A DNA stretch of 64,000 nt, from the NCBI RefSeq assembly GCF_014268495.2, contig NZ_CP077087.1, positions 5,227,001 to 5,291,000 of the forward strand. Direction: 5' to 3'. The translations under genes and the position numbers were made by a program. Shown in pieces: positions 34,890 through 43,092 of the stretch. The notes under the pieces were generated by a model. The model had not been told where the DNA came from. It saw nothing but the letters and a program-made list of their open reading frames with translations, and searched no databases. The first letter of the stretch is position 1. The number at the start of each line of letters is the position of its first letter. This stretch comes from Pseudomonas monsensis (GTDB taxonomy: Bacteria > Pseudomonadota > Gammaproteobacteria > Pseudomonadales > Pseudomonadaceae).

Positions 34890-35645
34890 ATGAATCTGCC
34901 TCCCCGTCAGCAGCAAATCCTCGAGCTGGTCCGCGAACGCGGCTATGTGAGCATCGAGGAAATGGCCACGCTGTTCGTTGTTACCCCGCAAACCATCCGC
35001 CGCGACATCAATCAGCTCGCGGAAGCCAATCTGTTGCGTCGCTACCATGGCGGCGCGGCCTATGATTCCAGCGTCGAAAACACCGCTTACGCGATGCGCG
35101 CCGATCAGATGCGCGATGAAAAACAACGCATCGGTGAAGCCATCGCCGCACAGATTCCCGATCACGCCTCGCTGTTCATCAATATCGGCACAACGACCGA
35201 GTCGATTGCCCGTGCCCTGCTCAATCACAACCATCTGAAAATCATCACCAACAATCTGCACGTAGCGTCGATGCTCAGTGCCAAGGATGATTTTGATGTG
35301 CTGCTGACCGGCGGCAACGTGCGCCGTGACGGCGGTGTGGTGGGTCAGGCGAGCGTCGATTTCATCAATCAGTTCAAGGTCGATTTCGCCCTGGTCGGCA
35401 TCAGCGGGATCGACGAAGACGGCAGCCTGCTCGACTTCGACTATCAGGAAGTGCGAGTTTCCCAGGCGATCATCGCCAATGCACGGCAGGTGATTCTCGC
35501 GGCGGACTCGAGCAAGTTCGGACGCAACGCGATGATTCGTCTCGGGCCGATCAGCCTGATCGATTGCCTGGTCACTGATCAGCAGCCGGTGCCGGCTCTG
35601 GCGCAGTTGTTGAGTCAGCACAAGATTCGTCTGGAAGTGGTTTAA
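34890..35645 (+). CDS. glpR: Glycerol-3-phosphate regulon repressor
   Basis: DeoR-family repressor of 251 residues: N-terminal helix-turn-helix (RQQQILELVRERGYVSIEEMA..TPQTIRRDINQL) and the C-terminal sugar-phosphate sensing domain with NIGTTTE and AADSSKFGR. It is expected to release its operators when glycerol-3-phosphate is bound. AAAGGAAGCCCC precedes the ATG. It sits between glpK and glpD, and palindromes matching its target type lie before glpD. Confidence 0.96.
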   Translation: MNLPPRQQQILELVRERGYVSIEEMATLFVVTPQTIRRDINQLAEANLLRRYHGGAAYDSSVENTAYAMRADQMRDEKQRIGEAIAAQIPDHASLFINIGTTTESIARALLNHNHLKIITNNLHVASMLSAKDDFDVLLTGGNVRRDGGVVGQASVDFINQFKVDFALVGISGIDEDGSLLDFDYQEVRVSQAIIANARQVILAADSSKFGRNAMIRLGPISLIDCLVTDQQPVPALAQLLSQHKIRLEVV

Positions 35646-35663
35646 CCCCCCTCAGCATTCCCC

Positions 35664-35787
35664 TGTGGTGAGGGGATTTATCCCCGTTGGGCTGCGAAGC
35701 GGCCCCCCTCACCCTGTCAAAGTCGAACCTCATTGCATGGTTCTGGGACTGCTTCGCAGTCCTTCGGGGATAAATCCCCTCGCCACA
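35664..35787. repeat. REP-like pair of the GGGGATTTATCCCC type
   Basis: Arms 35664-35686 and 35765-35787, reverse complements apart from one base; inside lies a shorter pair, GGGCTGCGAAGC versus ACTGCTTCGCAGT, also seen in the copy at 51147-51267. Confidence 0.85.
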
Positions 35788-35807
35788 ACGGTTTTTCTCC
35801 GCCTGTT

Positions 35808-35824
35808 AATGTTCGAAAATTTTC
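35808..35824 (+). promoter_or_regulatory. Possible GlpR operator, upstream copy
   Basis: AATGTTCGAAAATTTTC shares the ATGTTCGA half with the palindrome at 35905-35918 and with the known GlpR consensus half-site (ATGTTCG). Confidence 0.45.
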
Positions 35825-35904
35825 TTTTAACCGCCCTTCGATGAGTTTTTTCAATCGAAGTCGACTGGCTGTGCGCGTGTTTATCGGCTACCATTTTCGC
35901 AAAT

Positions 35905-35918
35905 GAACATTAATGTTC
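35905..35918 (+). promoter_or_regulatory. Predicted GlpR operator before glpD
   Basis: Perfect 14-base palindrome GAACATTAATGTTC, 40 bases before the glpD ATG; GlpR operators are built on facing TGTTCG halves. Confidence 0.6.
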
Positions 35919-35958
35919 GATTTCCAAACAGAAAATCAAAAGAGCCCGAGGCCAGCCG

Positions 35959-37494
35959 ATGTCCACATCTACCTTGCGTACGCCCCCTCTCTCCGAGATC
36001 TACGACATTGCCGTGATCGGCGGCGGGATCAATGGCGTGGGGATCGCAGCGGATGCCGCCGGTCGCGGTCTCTCGGTGTTCCTTTGCGAAAAGGACGACC
36101 TCGCCAGCCACACCTCGTCGGCCAGCAGCAAGCTGATCCACGGTGGCTTGCGTTACCTCGAACATTACGAATTCCGTCTGGTGCGTGAAGCACTGGCCGA
36201 GCGCGAAGTGCTGCTGGCCAAGGCGCCGCACATCGTCAAGCCGATGCGCTTTGTACTGCCGCACCGTCCGCACCTGCGTCCGGCGTGGATGATTCGCGCG
36301 GGCCTGTTCCTGTATGACAACCTCGGCAAGCGCGAAAAACTGCCAGGCTCGAAAAGCCTGAAGTTCGGCGCCGACAGTGCGCTGAAAAGCGAAATCAAAA
36401 AAGGCTTCGAATACTCCGACTGCTGGGTCGATGACGCCCGCCTCGTCGTACTCAATGCGATGGCCGCGCGGGAAAAAGGCGCCCACGTTCATACCCAGAC
36501 TCGTTGCGTCAGCGCCCGTCGCGCCAAGGGCCTGTGGCACCTGAACCTGGAACGTGCCGACGGCAGCCTGTTTTCGATCACCGCCAAAGCGCTGGTGAAC
36601 GCGGCCGGTCCGTGGGTTGCCAAGTTCATCCGTGACGACCTGAAAATGGAATCGCCGTACGGCATCCGTCTGATTCAGGGCAGCCACATCATCGTGCCGA
36701 AACTGTACGAAGGTGAGCACGCGCACATTCTGCAAAACGAAGATCAGCGCATCGTCTTCACCATTCCGTACCTGAACCACTTCACCCTGATCGGCACCAC
36801 CGACCGCGAATACACCGGCGACCCGGCGAAAGTGGCGATCACCGACGGTGAAACCGACTACCTGCTGCAAGTGGTCAACGCCCACTTCAAAAAGCAGCTC
36901 AGCCGCGACGACATCCAGCACAGCTACTCGGGCGTCCGTCCGCTGTGCAACGACGAATCCGACAACCCGTCGGCCGTGACCCGCGATTACACCCTGGCGT
37001 TGTCCGGTGGCGGCGAAGAGGCGCCGCTGCTGTCGGTGTTCGGCGGCAAGCTGACCACTTACCGCAAACTGGCTGAATCGGCGATGGCGCAACTGCTGCC
37101 GTTCTTCACCCAGATGCGCCCGAGCTGGACCGCCACGGCGACCCTGCCCGGCGGCGAAGACATGAGCACCCCGCAGGCCTTGTGCGCGCAGATTCGCGAC
37201 AAGTTCGACTTCGTTCCGACCGAGATCGCCCGCCGCTGGTCCACCACCTACGGCAGCCGCACCTGGCGCATGCTTGAAGGCGTGGACAGCCTCGCCGACA
37301 TGGGCGAACACCTGGGCGGCGGGCTCTACACCCGTGAAGTCGATTATCTGTGCAGCGAAGAGTGGGCGACCACGGCCCATGACATCCTGTGGCGTCGCAG
37401 CAAGCTGGGGCTGTTCACCACCCCGGCCGAACAGGAAAAACTGGCGGCGTATCTGGGCAAGGTCGAGCTGAATCGCAAGATCGAAGCGGCCTGA
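35959..37494 (+). CDS. glpD: Aerobic glycerol-3-phosphate dehydrogenase
   Basis: Membrane-associated FAD enzyme that oxidises glycerol-3-phosphate to dihydroxyacetone phosphate and feeds electrons to ubiquinone. The 511-residue protein has the FAD-binding VIGGGINGVGIA near residue 15, the signature ASSKLIHGGLRYLEHYEF, and GGKLTTYRKLAE. It completes the glycerol pathway after GlpF and GlpK. A terminator follows. Confidence 0.97.
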   Translation: MSTSTLRTPPLSEIYDIAVIGGGINGVGIAADAAGRGLSVFLCEKDDLASHTSSASSKLIHGGLRYLEHYEFRLVREALAEREVLLAKAPHIVKPMRFVLPHRPHLRPAWMIRAGLFLYDNLGKREKLPGSKSLKFGADSALKSEIKKGFEYSDCWVDDARLVVLNAMAAREKGAHVHTQTRCVSARRAKGLWHLNLERADGSLFSITAKALVNAAGPWVAKFIRDDLKMESPYGIRLIQGSHIIVPKLYEGEHAHILQNEDQRIVFTIPYLNHFTLIGTTDREYTGDPAKVAITDGETDYLLQVVNAHFKKQLSRDDIQHSYSGVRPLCNDESDNPSAVTRDYTLALSGGGEEAPLLSVFGGKLTTYRKLAESAMAQLLPFFTQMRPSWTATATLPGGEDMSTPQALCAQIRDKFDFVPTEIARRWSTTYGSRTWRMLEGVDSLADMGEHLGGGLYTREVDYLCSEEWATTAHDILWRRSKLGLFTTPAEQEKLAAYLGKVELNRKIEAA

Positions 37495-37518
37495 TTCCCA
37501 AGACATCGCTTGCATGAC

Positions 37519-37551
37519 AAGCCCCTTAATCGTGAGATTCAGGGGCTTTTT
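37519..37551 (+). terminator. Terminator of glpD
   Basis: Stem AAGCCCCT / AGGGGCTT, extended inside by AATC/GATT, with a run of five T. Confidence 0.9.
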
Positions 37552-37566
37552 CACATCTGCAGAGCC

Positions 37567-37594
37567 GTGGCGTGGGGATTTATCCCCTCGCCAC
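37567..37594. repeat. Single compact unit of the GGGGATTTATCCCC repeat
   Basis: GTGGCG-TGGGGATTTATCCCCT-CGCCAC folds on itself; it has the same core as the paired copies elsewhere but appears here as one unit. Confidence 0.75.
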
Positions 37595-37608
37595 CATGCA
37601 TCACTGAG

Positions 37609-38496
37609 TCACTGGGCCAGATGCAACAGCAGAAAATCAATGAACGCCCGCGACTTGTGCGGCAGATGCGGGCTGTTGGGGAACACCACGTTGATCGATT
37701 GCGACGGCAGCGAATACGAAGGCAGCAAGCGCCGCAAACGCCCGCTGGCAATGTCGTCGGCGACCACCCAGGCCGGCAGCACTGAAACGCCGAGTGACGA
37801 CAGGGTCATCGAACGAATCGCCGTCGAGGAGTTCGATTCGAAGTGGCTGGTGCCGCTGACCTCGACCCCCTGCCCCTGGCTATCGCGCAACGTCCATTGG
37901 GTCGGCGCCTGCAAATTGCTGTTGGCAATCCACGACACGTTATTCAGGTCCTGCGGTTCGTTTACCGGATGGCGGGCGAGAAATGCCTCAGTGGCCACCA
38001 GCACGATTTCATAATCCGCGAGCTTGCGGCTTTTGAACGCGGAGTCCGCCAAGTTGCCCAGGCGAATCACCAGATCGAGCTTTTCCGCGACCAGATCGTT
38101 CAACGAAGAGTTGAAGTTATAGCACAGGCGAATTTCCGGATAACGCTCGGAGAACAGCGGAATCAACGGCAGGATATATTTTTCACCGTACTCGCTGGTT
38201 GAACTTATCCGCAACTTTCCGGAGACCCGGTTATTACCTTTCAGGACATTATCAAAGGCATTATCAATATCCGCGACAATACCCTTGAACTCCTCATAAA
38301 ACTCCTGCCCTATTTCGGTCAGCGATATATTGCGGGTATTGCGGATCAATAGCGTGGCCGACAAGACTTCTTCCAGCGCCTTGACATGCAGGCTGGCCAT
38401 GGCTTTGCTGATACTCAGGTAATTCGCGGCTTTGGTGTAAGAACCAAAATCCACCACCGCAAGAAACGTCTGGACCCGATTAAGATGAGAGTGCAT
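37609..38496 (-). CDS. LysR-family transcriptional regulator
   Basis: Regulator of 295 residues, with an N-terminal winged helix (LNRVQTFLAVVDFGSYTKAANYLSIS, shortened here to its key part SYTKAANYLSIS) and a C-terminal periplasmic-binding-like effector domain (ISSTSEYGEKYILPLIPLF...). It belongs to the CrgA/AaeR-like branch by its EFYE and TLSSLGVSVLP stretches. The start may also be the GTG at 38511. It is divergent from the MFS gene with only about 100 bases between them, so it most likely controls the oxygenase-iaaMH operon. The first half of the gene is visibly richer in A/T than the neighbours. Confidence 0.87.
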   Translation of the reverse strand: MHSHLNRVQTFLAVVDFGSYTKAANYLSISKAMASLHVKALEEVLSATLLIRNTRNISLTEIGQEFYEEFKGIVADIDNAFDNVLKGNNRVSGKLRISSTSEYGEKYILPLIPLFSERYPEIRLCYNFNSSLNDLVAEKLDLVIRLGNLADSAFKSRKLADYEIVLVATEAFLARHPVNEPQDLNNVSWIANSNLQAPTQWTLRDSQGQGVEVSGTSHFESNSSTAIRSMTLSSLGVSVLPAWVVADDIASGRLRRLLPSYSLPSQSINVVFPNSPHLPHKSRAFIDFLLLHLAQ

Positions 38497-38601
38497 CGCG
38501 CTATGGCTCACTGTTAAATCCCGTCAAACATTGTTTTAAGCATAGTCGTATCGACACTTCAAGTCCATCGCCCCTATGCTGCGCGGCAAAGGGGATACAA
38601 C

Positions 38602-39969
38602 ATGAACTATCGCTATAAGATCTCGCTGATCTTTCTGATCGGCTTTTTTATTGACTGTATAAACATCTTTATGTCGGCTGTGGCATTGCCGAGTATATCG
38701 GCAACTTTGCAAGTCAGTACTTCGTCGGTGGCGTGGGTCGCCAATGCTTATATTCTCGGCCTGACCCTGATTATTCCGGTGAGCACCTGGCTGGCGGGGC
38801 GCTTTGGCAGCCGCGAAATTCTCACGCTGTCGATGCTGGTCTTCAGCGGTGCAGTGTGGATGTGCGGGATGGCCGACAGTTTCCATGAACTGGTGATCTG
38901 GCGTTTCCTCCAGGGCATCGGTGGTGGTCTGCTGATTCCGGTGGGCCAGGCGCTGACCTTCAACCTGTTCCAGGGTGAGCAACGGGCGAAGATTTCCACG
39001 CTGGTGATGGCCGTCGCGCTGATTGCACCGGCCATTTCGCCGACGGTCGGCGGCATCATCGTCGACAGCAGTTCGTGGCGCTGGGTGTTCTACAGCAACA
39101 TCCCGTTCTCGCTGATCGCCGCCGGGCTGTCGTGGTTCTGGATCAAGGAAGCCAAGCCCGCCAGCCTGCCGCGTCCGGACATCCGAGGGTTGTTGCTGGT
39201 CAGCGCCGCGCTTGCCAGTCTATTGATGGGCATGTCGCTGTATGGCGGCGATTACCCGGCAATGGCCGCGCTGATCTGCGTGGCGGCGGGCCTGCTGTTC
39301 ATCGCTCTGTACCTGCTGCACTACCGGCGCTGCAACAACGCGATCATCGAACTGAATCTGCTCAAAAGCAAAAAGCTCAGCACCTCGATCTTCATCTATT
39401 ACGCGATTCCCGGCGTGTTCACCGGGGTCAATCTGATGAGCATTTTCTTTCTGCAGAACACCCTGCACTTCAGCGCCCGGCTGACGGGGATGTTCATGAT
39501 CCTCTACGCCATCGGCGCCTTCATCGCGATGACGATTTGCGGTCGGGTCTACAACCGGGTCGGCGCCAAACGCCTGTTCACCCTCGGCATGCTGTTGCAC
39601 AGCGCCGGCATCGCCACGCTGATGCTGGTCAATGCGCCGACGGACCTGTGGGTGATCGTGATCGCCTACAGCCTGATGGGCATCGGCGGCGGCATCGGCG
39701 CCAACACCGCGCAGACCACCTCGCTGATGGACTTTGCCGGCGGCGACACGCACAAGGCCAGCGTGATCTGGAACATCAACCGACAGATGTCCTTCAGCCT
39801 CGGTGCCGCGCTGTTTCTGATGATCTTCAATGTGCTGCTCAAGCAGTTCGATACCACGGCGGCCTACCACGCGACGTTCGCGATTGCGGCGCTGGTCGGA
39901 CTGTTCCCGCTGTTTCAGATGAGTCAATTGAACCCTCCAAAGGAATGCCATGAACAACAACCTGGTTGA
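38602..39969 (+). CDS. MFS exporter, DHA2 (EmrB/QacA)-like
   Basis: Major facilitator protein of 455 residues with about 14 hydrophobic helices. Drug:proton antiporter marks are WRFLQGIGGGLLIP (motif B region, conserved Arg) and APAISPTVGGIIVD (antiporter motif C). It is the first gene of the operon and overlaps the next by 20 bases. Its position suggests export of a product of the downstream enzymes, but uptake or detoxification cannot be excluded from sequence. Confidence 0.88.
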   Translation: MNYRYKISLIFLIGFFIDCINIFMSAVALPSISATLQVSTSSVAWVANAYILGLTLIIPVSTWLAGRFGSREILTLSMLVFSGAVWMCGMADSFHELVIWRFLQGIGGGLLIPVGQALTFNLFQGEQRAKISTLVMAVALIAPAISPTVGGIIVDSSSWRWVFYSNIPFSLIAAGLSWFWIKEAKPASLPRPDIRGLLLVSAALASLLMGMSLYGGDYPAMAALICVAAGLLFIALYLLHYRRCNNAIIELNLLKSKKLSTSIFIYYAIPGVFTGVNLMSIFFLQNTLHFSARLTGMFMILYAIGAFIAMTICGRVYNRVGAKRLFTLGMLLHSAGIATLMLVNAPTDLWVIVIAYSLMGIGGGIGANTAQTTSLMDFAGGDTHKASVIWNINRQMSFSLGAALFLMIFNVLLKQFDTTAAYHATFAIAALVGLFPLFQMSQLNPPKECHEQQPG

Positions 39970-40366
39970 ACGAGCGCAACACAGTATTCACCACGTGCAT
40001 GACCTGATTCACCGCGTCTTCACCGATGCCGACGGCACCGGAGCCGCCACCGTCGCGCCGCTGATGGCGGTGTTCGCCGAGCACTTCAGCATGGTCACCA
40101 CCGCGGCCGCCATCGTCGGCCGCGCGCAGGTCGAGCAACTGTTCACCGGCGCGGTCGGTGCCCGCAAAGGTCTGGAAATCCTGATCAGCGATCTGCACAC
40201 GGTCTGGCACGAAGGCGCGACCGTGGCGCTGCGCTACAAGGAAACCCATCGCCTGAACCAGCGCGAAACCTCGCGCATTTCGGTGGCGATCCTGCGGGTC
40301 CAGCACCACGACGTTCAGTGGCTGTACCTGCACGAAACACCGCTGAGCCAGGAAACGCCTGCATGA
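39950..40366 (+). CDS. NTF2-like (SnoaL/DUF4440-type) small protein
   Basis: 138-residue protein with the cone-shaped NTF2 fold pattern: an N-terminal helix pair with PLMAVFAEHFSMVT, then beta strands with WHEGATVALRYKETHRL. Such proteins act as small isomerases/cyclases or as structural partners. It overlaps the MFS gene by 20 bases and the reductase by 4. It is distinct from the oxygenase beta subunit at 42582, which has the same general fold. Function unknown. Confidence 0.75.
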   Translation: MNNNLVERAQHSIHHVHDLIHRVFTDADGTGAATVAPLMAVFAEHFSMVTTAAAIVGRAQVEQLFTGAVGARKGLEILISDLHTVWHEGATVALRYKETHRLNQRETSRISVAILRVQHHDVQWLYLHETPLSQETPA

Positions 40367-41295
40367 AGTTCACCGTCACACATTGCCGGATGCTCTCGGC
40401 GTCAATCAAGGAAGTCACCGTCAGCGGCCCGGCTTCGCTGATCGCGATGAGCCACGCCGGTGCGCATTTCAAATGGCTGATCCCGGGGCTGAATGATCCT
40501 CGGCATTACTCGACCGTGCATCTGGACGAGGCCGGGGACGGCCGGTTCACCTTCGCCATCCGCCTCTCGCCGGACTCCGTCAGCAGCCAGTACATCCGCG
40601 CCCTGGCCGTCGATGACAGCGTGGAACTGGAAGGCCCGTTAAACACCTTCAACTACCCGCTGAGCGTCACCAGCGGTCGCGACATCGCGATTGCCGGCGG
40701 CATCGGCATCACGCCGTTGACCGGCATCCTGCGTCACCTGGCTGCGCTGCAGCGTCCAGCGCACCTGCATTACTTCGCCAAGAGCGTTGACGACGCGGTC
40801 TACGCCAGCCACCTGCAAGAACACCTTCAGGAACGCATGCAACTGCACCTGTCGGGCCATCGTCCGGCGATCGCTGACGTGCTCGCCGACCTGCGCGCCG
40901 ACGACCGTCTGTATGTCTGCGGCCCGGCGGCAATGCTCGGCGAGGTGCTCAGCCATGCCGAACGTGCGGGTCTGGCCCGCGACCAGATCCATCTGGAGGT
41001 GTTCAACGTCGCCCGCGACAGCGCCGCGCAAGGTTGCGTCATCGACGCGGCGGACTCCGGCGTCAGCGTCGAGGTCGGCCCGCAGCAGTCGTTGCTCGAA
41101 GCCCTGGAAGCTGCCGGGCTCGATCCGCTTTACGACTGCCGTCGCGGCGAATGCGGCGTCTGTGCACTGGATGTACTGGAAGGCGAAGTCGATCACCGCG
41201 ACTTCATCATGAGCGAACAGGAAGCGGCCTGCAGTGCGCGGATCTATCCCTGCGTGTCTCGCGCGAAAAGCCCCCGCCTGAAGCTGGCGATCTGA
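40363..41295 (+). CDS. PDR/VanB-family ferredoxin reductase
   Basis: Flavin reductase of 310 residues that passes electrons from NAD(P)H to an oxygenase. The N-terminal flavin-binding barrel (HYSTVHL, SSQYIRAL) is followed by the NAD domain (AGGIGITPLTGILRHL, YVCGPAAML) and a C-terminal plant-type [2Fe-2S] domain with CRRGECGVC and a final Cys in IYPCVSRA. This layout is that of vanillate demethylase and phthalate oxygenase reductases. It is the obvious electron donor for the Rieske oxygenase encoded next. Confidence 0.93.
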   Translation: MKFTVTHCRMLSASIKEVTVSGPASLIAMSHAGAHFKWLIPGLNDPRHYSTVHLDEAGDGRFTFAIRLSPDSVSSQYIRALAVDDSVELEGPLNTFNYPLSVTSGRDIAIAGGIGITPLTGILRHLAALQRPAHLHYFAKSVDDAVYASHLQEHLQERMQLHLSGHRPAIADVLADLRADDRLYVCGPAAMLGEVLSHAERAGLARDQIHLEVFNVARDSAAQGCVIDAADSGVSVEVGPQQSLLEALEAAGLDPLYDCRRGECGVCALDVLEGEVDHRDFIMSEQEAACSARIYPCVSRAKSPRLKLAI

Positions 41296-41308
41296 AGAGG
41301 ACACCCCG

Positions 41309-42607
41309 TTGGACAACTATTTCAATGGCAGAGAAGTGCATAAATCTCTGTTCCTTGATCAGTCTCTATTCGAACAGGAACAGCAGCGGGTTTTCGCCGC
41401 GAGCTGGTGTTACCTGGGCCACGACAGCCTGATCCCCGAGACCGGTGACTACTTCACCACCACCCTGGCCCAACAGCCGCTGGCGATGATTCGACAGAAG
41501 AGTGGTGAGATCAAAGTCCTGCACAATCGCTGCCCGCACAAAGGCGTGAAGGTGCTGGCCGAAGCACGCGGCAATGTCGGGCGCTTCATGCGTTGCCCGT
41601 ACCACGCCTGGACGTTCAAGACCGACGGCGAATTGCTGAGCATCCCGGTGAAAAAGGAATACGACGACTGCGACCTGAGCAGTTGTTCGGCGCACAAAGG
41701 CATGCGGGCGGTGACGGCGGTGCGCAACTATCGCGGCTTCGTGTTCGTGCGCCTGACGGAAGAAGGCGTCGGCTTCGACGAGTTCTTCGGTGAGTCGCTG
41801 TCGACCCTGGACAACATGGTCATGCGCTCGCCCCAGGGCCAGTTGAAGGTCATCGGCCAGCCGTTGCTGCACCGCCATCGCTGCAACTGGAAGATGGTCG
41901 TCGACAACCAGACCGACACCTGCCACCCGATGATCGCCCACGAGTCCTCGGCCGGCGAAGCGATTCGCTTGTGGAAAGACACCGGCGACCAGGGCAAGCC
42001 GCCGATGGCGGTCGAACTGTTCTCGCCGTTCATGGCGTCCTACGAGTTTTTCGCCGGTATGGGCATTCGGGTCTGGCCCAACGGCCACGGGCACACCGGG
42101 GTCAGCAACTCGATCCACAAGGCCTACACCGACATCCCGGGGTACTGGGAACTGATGGTGGAAAGCTACGGCGAAGACCAGGCCCGGGCGATCCTCGACG
42201 ACACCCGCCACAACACCGTGTATTTCCCCAACCTGATGGTCAAGGGGCCGATCCAGACGCTGCGCGTGATCAAACCGGTCAGTGCCCGGGAAACCATCGT
42301 CGAGTCGTGGATCTTCGAGCTGCAAGGCGCCCCGGTGCAGTTGCTGGAAAGAACCGTGCAGTACAACAACCTGATCAACTCACCGTGTTCGATGGTTGCC
42401 CACGATGACGTGGAAATGTACGAGCGGGCAATGGAAGGGCTGGGCAGCGACGCCAACGAATGGGTCAACGTCGCCCGGCTGTTCACCCCGCACGAAGCCT
42501 ATGCGCAGACCCAGGTGGTGTCCGGCACCAGCGAAGTGGCGATGCGCAATTTCTATAACAGCTGGCAGCACTTGATGCGGGATGACCATGCAACACGATC
42601 AATCTAA
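41309..42607 (+). CDS. Rieske aromatic-ring oxygenase, alpha subunit
   Basis: Catalytic subunit of a Rieske non-heme iron oxygenase, 432 residues. The Rieske [2Fe-2S] ligands are Cys75 and His77 (RCPHKG) and Cys96 and His99 (CPYHAW). The mononuclear iron site is D203-x2-H206-x4-H211 in NQTDTCHPMIAHES; the third ligand is not certain. It begins with TTG, 8 bases after GAAGAGG. The ring-hydroxylating family is certain, but I cannot assign the substrate; anthranilate, salicylate, indole-acetate (IacC) and similar systems are all possible relatives. It overlaps the beta-subunit gene by 26 bases. Confidence 0.93.
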   Translation: MDNYFNGREVHKSLFLDQSLFEQEQQRVFAASWCYLGHDSLIPETGDYFTTTLAQQPLAMIRQKSGEIKVLHNRCPHKGVKVLAEARGNVGRFMRCPYHAWTFKTDGELLSIPVKKEYDDCDLSSCSAHKGMRAVTAVRNYRGFVFVRLTEEGVGFDEFFGESLSTLDNMVMRSPQGQLKVIGQPLLHRHRCNWKMVVDNQTDTCHPMIAHESSAGEAIRLWKDTGDQGKPPMAVELFSPFMASYEFFAGMGIRVWPNGHGHTGVSNSIHKAYTDIPGYWELMVESYGEDQARAILDDTRHNTVYFPNLMVKGPIQTLRVIKPVSARETIVESWIFELQGAPVQLLERTVQYNNLINSPCSMVAHDDVEMYERAMEGLGSDANEWVNVARLFTPHEAYAQTQVVSGTSEVAMRNFYNSWQHLMRDDHATRSI

Positions 42608-43073
42608 TCAGCACGCCATCGAGCAACTGATCGACACCGAACTGCACTTGCTCGACCAACAGGATTTCGACGCCTGGCAACAACTGCTCAGCGACGATTA
42701 CACCTACTGGATTCCGATGACCCGCGAACAGCGCAGCCCGTTGCACGAGTCCTCGCTGGTGTATGAGGACCGCTTCCTGACCACGCTGCGCATCAACCGG
42801 CTGGCCAATGCGCGCAACTTTTCCCAGCAGCCCAAGAGCCGCTGCCTGCACATCGCGCAGCGTCCGCGGATCACGGTTGACGAGGCCTCGTTCAGCGCCT
42901 TCGCCAGTTCCAACATGCTCTATTGCGAGGCCCGCAGCGACAGTGAATGGCACTACCCGGTCACCGTCGAGCACCGACTGATCAATATCGACGGCACGTG
43001 GAAAATCCATGGCAAGAAGATTCTCTTGCTCAACCCCGCACGCGCCCTTGAAAGCCTGCAACTCATTATCTGA
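42582..43073 (+). CDS. Aromatic-ring oxygenase, beta subunit
   Basis: Small structural subunit of the Rieske oxygenase, 163 residues, NTF2 fold. Typical marks are AIEQLIDTELHLLDQQDFDAW, followed by YWIPMTREQ and YEDRFLTTLRINRL, and the C-terminal WKIHGKKILLLN. The ATG at 42582 or the one at 42588 is the start; both lie inside the end of the alpha gene, so alpha and beta are produced together. Alpha3beta3 hexamers are the usual assembly. Confidence 0.92.
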   Translation: MTMQHDQSNQHAIEQLIDTELHLLDQQDFDAWQQLLSDDYTYWIPMTREQRSPLHESSLVYEDRFLTTLRINRLANARNFSQQPKSRCLHIAQRPRITVDEASFSAFASSNMLYCEARSDSEWHYPVTVEHRLINIDGTWKIHGKKILLLNPARALESLQLII

Positions 43074-43092
43074 TCGACCGAGAATTCCCCCT

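Larger units (their letters stand above)
35646..35958. other. glpR-glpD intergenic region
   Basis: 313 bases containing a REP-like pair (35664-35787) and GlpR-like operators (about 35808-35918) ahead of glpD. No gene is supported. Confidence 0.6.

Noticed and set aside
39075..39953. 292-codon plus-strand frame inside the MFS gene
   Set aside because: Out-of-frame shadow, His/Arg/Gln-rich, with no ribosome site.
41309..43073. Assigning the oxygenase as the known indole-acetate (iac) or anthranilate dioxygenase
   Set aside because: The subunit families fit several systems and the other iac or and genes are absent, so no specific name is justified.
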